The notes beneath the pieces are model-generated. The model saw nothing but the letters and a program-made list of their open reading frames with translations. It was not told the origin of the DNA and searched no databases. Position numbers and translations under genes: made by a program. Positions 31,422 to 39,251 of a DNA stretch of 39,503 nt are shown here, in pieces; the stretch's first letter is position 1, and every line of letters begins with the position of its first letter. This stretch comes from Candidatus Aphodovivens avistercoris. GTDB lineage: Bacteria; Actinomycetota; Coriobacteriia; Coriobacteriales; Eggerthellaceae. The stretch covers positions 1 to 39,503 of the forward strand of contig DVIW01000023.1 in the NCBI GenBank assembly GCA_018710945.1. The letters run 5' to 3'.

Positions 31422-32917
31422 TCGCCATCACCTCCGAGCATCTTCTTGAGCTCAGCCAGCCCTTCAACCATCTGCCTGTTCAGATCTTCAAGGTCGGCCA
31501 GTATATCCTCGGTCGGCGGATACTCCACGCGCTCATATTCGATGGCGGTGTACTTGTTGAAGCTGAAATCGTAGCCGTTTTCCACTATCTCGCTCTTGGG
31601 AACCAAGAAGCTCTTCTCGTTTCGCTCGCGCGTCCGCTCCCCTTCCAGATTCTCCCAACGTGCAAGAATGTCCGGAATGTCGTCGTGCTTCTCGTCCGCA
31701 TCGCGCTTGTCGTCAAGCGTGAAGCCGTCACCTTCCATGTTGTAGAGCCACACGTCGTCAGTGCCGCCAGCGTCGGTTTTCGTGAAAACGAGGATCGCCG
31801 TGCTCACGCCCGAATACGGCTTGAACACCCCACTGGGCATGTAGATGACGGCATCGAGCTTCTGGTTCTCGACGAGCTCGCGACGCAGCTGCGCGTACGC
31901 TTTCGCATTGCTGCGGAACAACACGCCGTTCGGCACGATGCAAGCGCAGCGGCCGCCCTTCTTCAGCATGCGCAGGAACAGCGCAACGAACAGAAGCTCG
32001 GTCTGCTTGGAATCCACGATCGCTTTCAAGCTGGGGTCGATGTCCTCTTCATCGACGTTGCCGGTGAAGGGCGGATTCGCAAGCACCAGGTCGTATCTTC
32101 CCCGAATGGTGTTGTTCTTGCTGATGGAATCCAGATAGCGGATGTCGGGCATGTCGACGCCATGCAGCAGCATGTTCATCGTCGAGATGCGCAGCATCGT
32201 CTGATCCATTTCGAAACCGCTGAATTGCTGCTTCCCGCCCTTCTCTCCCGCAAAAGCAGCCCAGTCGGCATCGCCCATGGGCTGGCTGCCGTCATCGTTG
32301 CGGGCGCGAAGATACTCCGCCGCGCTGATGAGGAAACCGGCCGTTCCCATAGCCGGATCGCAGATGAGCTCGCCGGGCTTCGGCTTCACAAGGCGAACCA
32401 TCATCTCGCGGATATGCTGAGGGGTGCGGAACTGGCCGTTCGTGCCCGCCGTGTTCAGCTTGCTGAGCATGTATTCGTACAGATCGCCGAGGTCGCCGAT
32501 ATGGTCGTCGAAATCGGCCATGAGCGATTCTATGCCGCTGACGGCCTTCTGCAACGTGCGCGGGTTCTGAATGCCGAACGTAGCGCTTTCCATGCACTCA
32601 GAAAAAGGGGTGCCATCGTTGAGAGACTTGAGAAAAGGAAACGCCTCGTCCTGAACCACCTTGAGCATCGCTTCCGGCTCAAGATCCTTGAACACGTTCC
32701 AGCGCATGCGCTTGCCCTCAATGGTTTGAGGGAAAATATGCTCTTGAGGGATGCCGAGCCCTTCAAGGCGCTCGATTTCGAATTCCTTCTCATCCAGCCG
32801 TCTCATGAACATGAGGTACGTTAGCTGGCTTATCACTTCAAGAGGGTTGGTTATGCCGCCCTCCCACATCTTTTGCCAGATGTCGTCAACCTTGTTTTTG
32901 GTCGCACCCGTAATCAT
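31418..32917 (-). CDS. hsdM: Type I DNA methyltransferase subunit M
   Basis: A 499-residue N6-adenine methyltransferase. The N-terminal HsdM_N helical domain covers about 1-140 (NPLEVISQLTYLMFMRRLDE), the SAM-binding motif I is DPAMGTAGFL (187-196) and the catalytic motif IV is NPPF (281-284). GQFRTPQHIREMMV is the usual linker to the catalytic domain, and the C-terminal helical region contacts HsdS. ATG 32917 follows AAAGGG; an in-frame TTG at 32941 is less likely. It is the first gene of the operon and overlaps the DUF3990 gene by 4 bases. GC is lower than in the adjacent pur genes. Confidence 0.95.
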   Translation of the reverse strand: MITGATKNKVDDIWQKMWEGGITNPLEVISQLTYLMFMRRLDEKEFEIERLEGLGIPQEHIFPQTIEGKRMRWNVFKDLEPEAMLKVVQDEAFPFLKSLNDGTPFSECMESATFGIQNPRTLQKAVSGIESLMADFDDHIGDLGDLYEYMLSKLNTAGTNGQFRTPQHIREMMVRLVKPKPGELICDPAMGTAGFLISAAEYLRARNDDGSQPMGDADWAAFAGEKGGKQQFSGFEMDQTMLRISTMNMLLHGVDMPDIRYLDSISKNNTIRGRYDLVLANPPFTGNVDEEDIDPSLKAIVDSKQTELLFVALFLRMLKKGGRCACIVPNGVLFRSNAKAYAQLRRELVENQKLDAVIYMPSGVFKPYSGVSTAILVFTKTDAGGTDDVWLYNMEGDGFTLDDKRDADEKHDDIPDILARWENLEGERTRERNEKSFLVPKSEIVENGYDFSFNKYTAIEYERVEYPPTEDILADLEDLNRQMVEGLAELKKMLGGDGE

Positions 32918-32977
32918 TCGACGCCCTTTCGCACCAAGCAAGGGAAGCGGCTTGCCACCGCAGTCATCTCAACGGAA

Positions 32978-33006
32978 AGCCGCCAGCCCGTTTTCAGGCG
33001 GCGGCT
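32978..33006 (-). terminator. Terminator after purM, right border of the hsd island
   Basis: AGCCGCC (32978-32984) pairs with GGCGGCT (33000-33006), with a further GCC/GGC pairing inside around a bulged A. TTTCC follows on the minus strand. It separates purM from the downstream hsdM gene. Confidence 0.65.
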
Positions 33007-33088
33007 CTCTTCTCGACGAGTGCGCACCGCATCGTCGCGCGCACTCCCCAACCAGCGCCCCCCATGCCGAAAGGAACGCCGTCTCGCC

Positions 33089-34141
33089 CTATTCCGCGTA
33101 CTTCACCACACCGGTGCCGGGGACGACCTTGCCCACGACCACCGGGTCCTCGCCGGCTTCGCGCAGGTTCGCCGTCACGGCGTCGACCTGAGCGGGATCC
33201 ACCAGCAGGATCATGCCGATGCCCATGTTGAAGGTCTTGCGCGCTTCCTCGTCGGTCAGGCCCGCCGCCTCGCAACCCAGCCTGATGACGGCGGGAACCT
33301 CCCACGCCGCCGTGTCCACGAGAGCGTCGAGCGAATCGGGCAGCGCGCGGTTGAGGTTCTCGGTGATGCCGCCGCCCGTGATGTGCGCGAGCGCGTGCAC
33401 CGCGCCGGGCAGGGCGCGCAAGGCACCCAGCACCGGCTTCACGTAGATGCGCGTGGGCGCCAAAAGCGCCTCGCCGAGCGCGCGCCCGCCAAGCGCCTCG
33501 CAGGGCGCGGCCAGCTCGTCAGCCGTCTTGCCCTCCACGAGCACGCGGCGCACGAGCGAGTAGCCGTTGGAGTGGAAGCCGCTCGAACGCAGGCCCACCA
33601 GCACGTCGCCCTCGCGCACGCCATCGGGCCCGATCATCTTCGGGCGGTCGACCACGCCCACCGTGAAGCCCGACAGGTCGTAGTCGTCGGGGTCCATCAC
33701 ACCGGGGTGCTCGGCCATCTCGCCGCCGATGAGCGCGCAGCCCGCCTGGCGGCAGCCCTCGGCGATGCCGCCCACCACCTCGGCCACGTGCTCGCGGCGC
33801 AGCTTGCCGATGGCGATGTAGTCCAGGAAGAACAGCGGCTCGGCGCCGCAGGCCAGAATGTCGTTCACGCACATGGCCACCAGGTCGATGCCCACCGTGT
33901 CGTGCTTGCCCAGAAGCTGCGCCAGCTTGAGCTTCGTGCCCACGCCGTCGGTGCCCGAGATCATGACAGGATCGTCCATGTCCTTGAACGCCGCGGCGCT
34001 GAACAGGCCGCCGAATCCGCCGATGTCGCCGATCACCTCGGGGCGGTAGGTGGAGTGCACGGCGTCCTTAATGGCGTCGACCGCCGCCGCGCCTTCCTCG
34101 ATGTCAACGCCAGCTTCGGCGTAGGTGATCTGCTTGTCCAT
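33089..34141 (-). CDS. purM: Phosphoribosylformylglycinamidine cyclo-ligase (AIR synthetase)
   Basis: A 350-residue ATP-dependent enzyme that closes FGAM to AIR in the fifth step of purine synthesis. Family blocks are ITYAEAGVDIEEGAAAVDAIK, GGFGGLFSAAAF, SGTDGVGTKLKLA (ATP-binding lid), CVNDILACGAEPLFFLDY, GGEMAEHPGVM, then SSGFHSNGYSLVRR and HITGGGITENLNR. Length is normal. ATG 34141 follows GGAAGGACGG; an upstream in-frame start at 34183 is not needed. It follows purF by 63 bases. A terminator and then the hsd island lie downstream, where purN would be expected in a compact pur operon. Confidence 0.97.
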   Translation of the reverse strand: MDKQITYAEAGVDIEEGAAAVDAIKDAVHSTYRPEVIGDIGGFGGLFSAAAFKDMDDPVMISGTDGVGTKLKLAQLLGKHDTVGIDLVAMCVNDILACGAEPLFFLDYIAIGKLRREHVAEVVGGIAEGCRQAGCALIGGEMAEHPGVMDPDDYDLSGFTVGVVDRPKMIGPDGVREGDVLVGLRSSGFHSNGYSLVRRVLVEGKTADELAAPCEALGGRALGEALLAPTRIYVKPVLGALRALPGAVHALAHITGGGITENLNRALPDSLDALVDTAAWEVPAVIRLGCEAAGLTDEEARKTFNMGIGMILLVDPAQVDAVTANLREAGEDPVVVGKVVPGTGVVKYAE

Positions 34142-34204
34142 GGGCCGTCCTTCCGAAAGGTCGAAGAGTTCCTTGCCGTCCATTATACGTTGCCCGCGCG
34201 CCGC

Positions 34205-35689
34205 CTAGCCCAGCTTCTCCAGCTCGGCGCGCCACTTCGCCGAAACCGTGCCGGGCTCCAAGAAGCTGCGCCGCTGCGCGACCTCCGGCACGCCCACCAC
34301 GTAGTCGCCCGAGAAGCAGGCGTCGCAGTAGCCCGCGTGGTCGGCCGACACCGCCTCGTGCAGCCCCGGCAGCGAGATGTAGGCCAGCGAGTCCGCCCCG
34401 ATCCAGCGGCGCTGCTGCTCAAGCGTGAGGTTCGCCGAGATCAGCTGGTCTTGCGTGTCGGTGTCGATGCCGTAGAAGCAGGGCCACTTCACCTCGGGCG
34501 ACTCGATGCGCAGGTGCACCTCGGCCGCGCCCGCCTCGCGCAGCATCTGCACGAGCTTCTTCGACGTGTTGCCGCGCACGATGCTGTCGTCCACCACCAC
34601 CAGGCGCTTGCCCGCAATGACGCTGGGCAGCGGGTTCAGCTTCAGGCGGATGCCCAGCTGGCGCATGGCCTGGGTGGGCTCGATGAAGGTGCGCCCCACG
34701 TAGCGGTTCTTCACGATGCCGTCCGAATACGGGATGCCGCTTTCCTCCGCGTAGCCCATCGCGCCCGGCACGCCCGAGTCGGGCACGCCCAGCACCAGAT
34801 CGGCCTCCACCGGCGCCTCGCGCGCCAGGATGCGCCCCATCGCGCGGCGCGCCTGGTAGACGCTGCGCCCGTCCATTACCGAGTCGGGGCGGGCGAAGTA
34901 GACGTACTCGAAGATGCACGCGGCGCGCCGGCGCGCCGGAACGGCCTGCTCGCTGGAGACGCCCTCCTCGTTGAAGCGCACCAGCTCACCGGGCTCAACG
35001 TCGCGCACGTAGCGCGCGCCCACGATGTCCAGCCCGCACGTCTCCGACGACACCACCCAGCCGCGGCCCTCCGGCAGCTCACCGATGACCAGGGGGCGGA
35101 TGCCGTTGGGGTCGCGGAACGCGTACAGCGAGCTGGGGCTTGCCAGCACCATGGCGTAGGCGCCTTCCAGCTGCTGCATGACGGCGCGGATGCCGTCGCG
35201 CAGATGATGCGTCTCGCGCGTGATCTTGCCGATGAGCTTGGCCGCCACCTCCGAGTCGGTGCCCGCCCGCAGGCTCTCGCCCGCGCCCACCAGCCGCGCC
35301 TTGATGGCGGCGGTGTTCACCAGCGTGCCGTTGTGCGCCAGCGCGATCAGCACGTCGTCGATGGCCGAGATGTGCGGCTGGGCCGCCTCCCACGACGCCG
35401 CCGCGCCGCTGGTGGAGTAGCGCACGTGCCCCGCCGCCACGAAGCCGGAAAGCGCCGCCAGGCTGGCCTCGTCGAACACCTGGGTCACCAGGCCCAGGTC
35501 CTTCGTGGCCATGATCGTCTCGCCGTCGCCCACCGCGATGCCGGCGCTCTCCTGCCCGCGGTGCTGCAGCGCCTGCAGGCCGAAGCAGGTCATGCGCGCC
35601 ACGTCCTCACCCGGCGCGTACACGCCGAACACGGCGCATTCTTCCTCCAAACGGTCGGGGCGCTGCCCCGGGAACACCGAACCGCTCAT
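34205..35689 (-). CDS. purF: Amidophosphoribosyltransferase
   Basis: A 494-residue enzyme that makes phosphoribosylamine from PRPP and glutamine, the committed purine step. LEEECAVFGVYA gives the nucleophile Cys18, so a 17-residue propeptide must be removed, as in the Bacillus-type enzyme. The glutaminase domain has QHRGQESAGI and AHNGTLVN; the PRPP loop is VVVDDSIVRGNTS. Late Cys residues (CFYGID, YCDACFSGDY) are where the Bacillus type binds its [4Fe-4S] cluster. ATG 35689 overlaps the sortase stop as ATGA, so it is coupled to srtB. purM follows by 63 bases. Confidence 0.97.
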   Translation of the reverse strand: MSGSVFPGQRPDRLEEECAVFGVYAPGEDVARMTCFGLQALQHRGQESAGIAVGDGETIMATKDLGLVTQVFDEASLAALSGFVAAGHVRYSTSGAAASWEAAQPHISAIDDVLIALAHNGTLVNTAAIKARLVGAGESLRAGTDSEVAAKLIGKITRETHHLRDGIRAVMQQLEGAYAMVLASPSSLYAFRDPNGIRPLVIGELPEGRGWVVSSETCGLDIVGARYVRDVEPGELVRFNEEGVSSEQAVPARRRAACIFEYVYFARPDSVMDGRSVYQARRAMGRILAREAPVEADLVLGVPDSGVPGAMGYAEESGIPYSDGIVKNRYVGRTFIEPTQAMRQLGIRLKLNPLPSVIAGKRLVVVDDSIVRGNTSKKLVQMLREAGAAEVHLRIESPEVKWPCFYGIDTDTQDQLISANLTLEQQRRWIGADSLAYISLPGLHEAVSADHAGYCDACFSGDYVVGVPEVAQRRSFLEPGTVSAKWRAELEKLG

Positions 35690-37053
35690 GCCGCCGCCAA
35701 CTCCTCCGTTGCATCGGACACGGCCGAAGCCGCGTCGTTTTCCGTATCCGGCCCGCCGGCCTCCTGCGCGCCGCCCGCCGCGTGCTGGCCGGGCACCGTC
35801 GTCTCGTCCACGTAGGCGAACAGCACGTAGCGTCCGTCGCTGGGAAGGTTATCGCAGGTGACGAACGCGAAGATATGGTCGATGGCCGACGCGTCGGGCA
35901 GGGAGCCCTCCGGCGCCGCCACACTGCGGCCCATCTTGTCCTGCACGTAGGCCGCCATATCCTCCGCGCTGCCGAACGCGGTCTGCGCCAGCGGGTCGTC
36001 CGCCGCGCAGTGCACCAGCGAGAACGTGGTCAGCCGGTAGTTGCCCTGCGGCGTGAGCAGGTACACCGTGCGGTGCGCGTTGAACTGCGCCGCGTCCTGG
36101 AAATCGGCCAGGCAGGCGAACATCGAGCCGTTGTTCAGGTGGTGCCCGTAGACGATGTTGTTCGCGTCGGAGAAATCGGCCGCGTTGGCCGCCGACAGGA
36201 AGATGGTGCCGAACGTGGCGCCGAAGCCCTGCTGGCCGTTGAAATCGTAGGTCAGGTAGCGCTCGTCGTTGTCGGTGTGCACGATGGGGTAGTTCACCAC
36301 GGTGCCGGGGATGTAGATCCAACCCACCACGTCGGGGTTGATGGCGCGCAGGGCGTCCCAATCCACCTGCAGATCCTCAAGCGAGGCGCCTTCGATGTCC
36401 TCGGGCGCGGCGAAGGCCTCATCGGCGATCTTGTCGTAGGCGTTTTGGCCCTGCCAGTACGAAAACGCCAGGAAGCCGAGCACTCCCAGCGACAGCACGA
36501 GGATGACCAGCGCCACGGCGAACACCACGCGCCAGGGCCCTTTGCCTTTGCTGTTCTTGCCGCCCTTCTTGCCGCCCGCGCCCGCAGGCCCGGCGGCAGG
36601 GCGGTAGCCCGAGCCGTCGTCGCTGCGGCGGTACGCCTGGGCGCCCGCTGCCGCGGAGGCGGGGTGCGGAGCAGGACGGGACGGGTTCGGCCGCCGGCTG
36701 CCCGAGCGCCGCGCGCTGTCGGGGGCCGCCGCCGGGCGCGGGACCGCCGCATCGCCGCCAGCAGCGCGGCGCGGCGCCTTCCGGGCGGGACGGGGCCGCG
36801 CCGCGCTGTCGCTCTGCGCGGGCGAGGTCGTGCGCGCCGGCCGCGCAGGGGCGGGGTCGCCATAGCACAGGCCGTTCGCGCCGCCGGGCGCAGCGGGACG
36901 GGCGTGCGACCCCGCCGCTTGCCGGCGCGCCGGGCGCTGCGGGCCGCCCTCGGCCGGCCGCGCGGGGCGCGGGGCATGCGCGCCGCTGCGGGCAGGCCCA
37001 TTGTTCAGGCCGCCCGTCCGTCCGTCTTCGTCCCGCCTTCGGTGATCGGCCAC
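35686..37053 (-). CDS. Class B sortase with long basic N-terminal tail
   Basis: A 455-residue membrane transpeptidase that would attach surface proteins to peptidoglycan. Residues 1-172 are an Ala/Pro/Arg-rich low-complexity cytoplasmic tail, far longer than usual; a single membrane helix spans about 174-198. The catalytic set is H304 (YGHH), C400 (FAFVTCDN) and R408 (GRYVLFA), with VVGWIYIPGTVVNYPIVH as the family B core. The C-terminal ~40 residues are an Ala/Glu tail. The start is GTG 37053 with a GGGAGG site. It is the first gene of the srtB-purF-purM set and shares an ATGA overlap with purF, an unexpected partner. No LPXTG/NPQTN substrate gene is in the window. Confidence 0.88.
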   Translation of the reverse strand: MADHRRRDEDGRTGGLNNGPARSGAHAPRPARPAEGGPQRPARRQAAGSHARPAAPGGANGLCYGDPAPARPARTTSPAQSDSAARPRPARKAPRRAAGGDAAVPRPAAAPDSARRSGSRRPNPSRPAPHPASAAAGAQAYRRSDDGSGYRPAAGPAGAGGKKGGKNSKGKGPWRVVFAVALVILVLSLGVLGFLAFSYWQGQNAYDKIADEAFAAPEDIEGASLEDLQVDWDALRAINPDVVGWIYIPGTVVNYPIVHTDNDERYLTYDFNGQQGFGATFGTIFLSAANAADFSDANNIVYGHHLNNGSMFACLADFQDAAQFNAHRTVYLLTPQGNYRLTTFSLVHCAADDPLAQTAFGSAEDMAAYVQDKMGRSVAAPEGSLPDASAIDHIFAFVTCDNLPSDGRYVLFAYVDETTVPGQHAAGGAQEAGGPDTENDAASAVSDATEELAAA

Positions 37054-37140
37054 GTCCGCCTCCCTTCGCCAGCGCCGCCGCGCGGCGCGCCGTTTTCCCC
37101 ATCATACGCAGAACGCCCCCAGTACGGGGGCGCAAAAACG

Positions 37141-37171
37141 CGAAACCGCCCGGTATCCACGGGCGGTTTCG
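37141..37171 (-). terminator. Rho-independent terminator of the 35-aa peptide gene (and of the pap transcript)
   Basis: CGAAACCGCCCG (37141-37152) and CGGGCGGTTTCG (37160-37171) make a perfect 12-bp stem with a 7-base loop. On the minus strand CGTTTTTG follows. A second hairpin, CGCCCCC (37114-37120) with GGGGGCG (37126-37132), lies just downstream. They lie between the small gene and srtB. Confidence 0.85.
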
Positions 37172-37193
37172 CCACACGGCCTGAACGGCCGTC

Positions 37194-37301
37194 CTACTTC
37201 TTCTTCATCTCGTCGATGAAACCCTTCACGATGAACACGACGATGATCAAAACGACGATCGCCGCGGCGACCGGTATGGTCCAACCAGGCAACTCAGGCA
37301 T
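37194..37301 (-). CDS. Small single-span membrane peptide (35 aa)
   Basis: A 35-codon frame starting ATG 37301 with an AAGGG ribosome binding site 7 bases upstream. It starts MPELPGWTIPVAA, continues as a run of Ile, Val, Leu and Phe (about residues 9-25), and ends KGFIDEMKKK. The pattern is an N-out single membrane helix with a Lys-rich cytoplasmic end, and it is not a shadow of any other gene. A strong terminator lies 23 bases after its stop. It follows the polyphosphate kinase gene by about 50 bases on the same strand and may share its transcript. Function unknown. Confidence 0.7.
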   Translation of the reverse strand: MPELPGWTIPVAAAIVVLIIVVFIVKGFIDEMKKK

Positions 37302-37352
37302 CGGGGCACCCTTCGTTCGTGCGCGCGGGCGGCGCGCGGTCCATTCGCCCTA

Positions 37353-39251
37353 TCAGCCGGCCATGATAGCGCTATCCTCACCCGAGCGCAAGCGCGCCTC
37401 CAGCGCATCGGCCACGGCGGCCACCACTTCCACGCGCGCGCTTTTCTTGTCGTCGCCGGGCACCACGATCCACGGCGCGAACGGCGTGGAGGTCAGGCGC
37501 ATCATGTCCTGGGCGGCGGCGCGGTACTGCGGGCGCTTCGCGCGGTTGCGCCAGTCCTCCGAGGTGATCTTCCAGCGCTTGGCGGGCGTGTCCTCGCGCT
37601 CGCGGAAGCGGCGCAGCTGCTCGTCGGGGCTCACGTCGATCCAGAACTTCAGCAGGATGGCGCCCCAGCGCGCCAGCTCGCGCTCGAAGTCGTTGATCTC
37701 GTCGTAGGCGCGCCCCCACTCCGCCGGCGTGGCGAAGCCCTCCACGCGCTCCACCAGCACGCGGCCGTACCAGCTGCGGTCGTAGATGCCCACGTGCCCC
37801 GCCTTGGGCAGCCGCGTCCAGTAGCGCCACAGGTGCGGGTGCAGCAGCTCGGGACGGGTGGGCGCCGGACTGGGGAAGATGGTGTAGGCGCGCGCGTCAA
37901 GCGCCTGGGCCACGCGCTTGATGGCGCCGCCCTTGCCGGCGGCGTCCCAGCCCTCGAACAGCGCGATCAGAGGAATGCGCTTGCGGTACATCTCCAGCTC
38001 CAGGCGGTAGAGCCGCTTCTGCTCCTTCTTCAGGCGGCGGCGGTACTCCTCATCGTCCATCGGCTGGACGGGCTCGTACTTCTTGGGAAGCGCGGGCGCG
38101 TCGTCCACCAGGATGAACCGCGACGCGGCGGGCGCTTGGGAATGCTGGCGACGCGCCGCCTCTTCCGAGGCCGCCACGGCAGCGGCGTCGTCGGCAGGAT
38201 CGGGCGTGCGCACGGCGTCGGCCGGCTCGGGCATCACCGCGCAGGCCTCACCGGCGGGAATGCCCTCGCCCTCCGCAGCGGGCACAGGCTCCGACGCGGC
38301 CTTGCCGCCCGTCGCCTCGGCCAGCGCCTTGTCGGAGTTGGCGGCCGCCGCAGCGGCGGCTGCCGCGGCGGCGGGGTCTTCCGGAGCGTCCAGCGCGCGC
38401 TCGAGCGCCACGCACAGCGTCTCGGCGATCTTCAGGTTGGCCGAGCGCTTGTCCTCGCCGTTGACGAGCGTCCACGGAGCGAAGCTGAAGTCGCTGCGCG
38501 AGAGCAGGCGGTCGTAGAGCCGGTAGGCGTGCGGGTAGTCCGCCGCGCTGGCCAGCTTGCCCTCGCTCACGCGCCAGCGCGTGGCGGGATCGTCGTAGAG
38601 GCGCTCCAGACGGCGGCGCTGCATCTTCTCGCGCACGTGGACGAAGAACTTCACCAGCACGTAGCCGTCGTTGACCAGCTGACGCTCGAACTCCGCAGCC
38701 GACTCCACCGCGCGGTCGAGCGAGCGCGCGCGGCGCTCGTCGCGCGCGAAGGCGGCCACCTCGGCGGCGCGGCCCTTGCGCCCCTTGCGGTGCGGCGCGC
38801 CCGCCTCGGCGTGCGCCTCGTGGCTGCGCTCGTGTTCGTCGAAGTCGTCGCCCGCCTCGGTCATCAGCATGCGCTGCACCGATGACGAGTACCAGCCGCG
38901 GTCGTAGAAGGTGATGGTGCCGCGCTCGCCGAGCGCCTTCCAGAACTGCTGCATGGGCGGGTAGAAGTCCTGCACGCCCCAGGGAGCGCCGGGGAAAGCG
39001 CGCGCGGCGGCCATGTCCAGATCGGACGTGACGTGCACGGTGGTGGCGCGCGCGTCGAGGCGGTACATCAGATCGGAGATGCGGCTGCCCTTGCCGGCGC
39101 CGTTCCAACCCTCGAACAGCACCACCAGGCCCACGTTCTCGGCGCGCGCCCGCTGCTGCAGCGCGGTAAGGCGCTCCATCAGCGCGTCGCGCTTCGCCTT
39201 GTACTCCGCTTTCTCGGGAGCCTCCCGCATGAAGTCGACCGTCTCGAGCAT
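37353..39251 (-). CDS. pap: Polyphosphate:AMP phosphotransferase-type protein with two PPK2 domains
   Basis: A 632-residue cytosolic enzyme with two tandem PPK2 domains, the layout of polyphosphate:AMP phosphotransferase (makes ADP from AMP and polyphosphate). Domain 1 has Walker A EGWNGAGKGS (47-56) and the lid/Walker B FYDRGWYSSS; domain 2 has EGWDAAGKGG (about 430-440) and YDRSWYGR. A ~130-residue linker rich in Ala (with a pure run of 11 or more Ala) and Glu joins the domains, and domain 1 carries a charged His/Arg/Lys-rich insert (about 150-175) that is not typical. In two-domain proteins one domain is often catalytic and the other structural; both Walker sites look intact here. ATG 39251 follows GGGAGGGCGC. 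Confidence 0.9.
   Translation of the reverse strand: MLETVDFMREAPEKAEYKAKRDALMERLTALQQRARAENVGLVVLFEGWNGAGKGSRISDLMYRLDARATTVHVTSDLDMAAARAFPGAPWGVQDFYPPMQQFWKALGERGTITFYDRGWYSSSVQRMLMTEAGDDFDEHERSHEAHAEAGAPHRKGRKGRAAEVAAFARDERRARSLDRAVESAAEFERQLVNDGYVLVKFFVHVREKMQRRRLERLYDDPATRWRVSEGKLASAADYPHAYRLYDRLLSRSDFSFAPWTLVNGEDKRSANLKIAETLCVALERALDAPEDPAAAAAAAAAAANSDKALAEATGGKAASEPVPAAEGEGIPAGEACAVMPEPADAVRTPDPADDAAAVAASEEAARRQHSQAPAASRFILVDDAPALPKKYEPVQPMDDEEYRRRLKKEQKRLYRLELEMYRKRIPLIALFEGWDAAGKGGAIKRVAQALDARAYTIFPSPAPTRPELLHPHLWRYWTRLPKAGHVGIYDRSWYGRVLVERVEGFATPAEWGRAYDEINDFERELARWGAILLKFWIDVSPDEQLRRFREREDTPAKRWKITSEDWRNRAKRPQYRAAAQDMMRLTSTPFAPWIVVPGDDKKSARVEVVAAVADALEARLRSGEDSAIMAG

Noticed and set aside
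32873..35815. 980-codon plus-strand open frame opposite purM and purF
   Set aside because: Its product is His/Arg/Ala/Val-rich low complexity, has no domain or ribosome binding site, and lies antisense to two certain enzymes; it is a GC-driven shadow.
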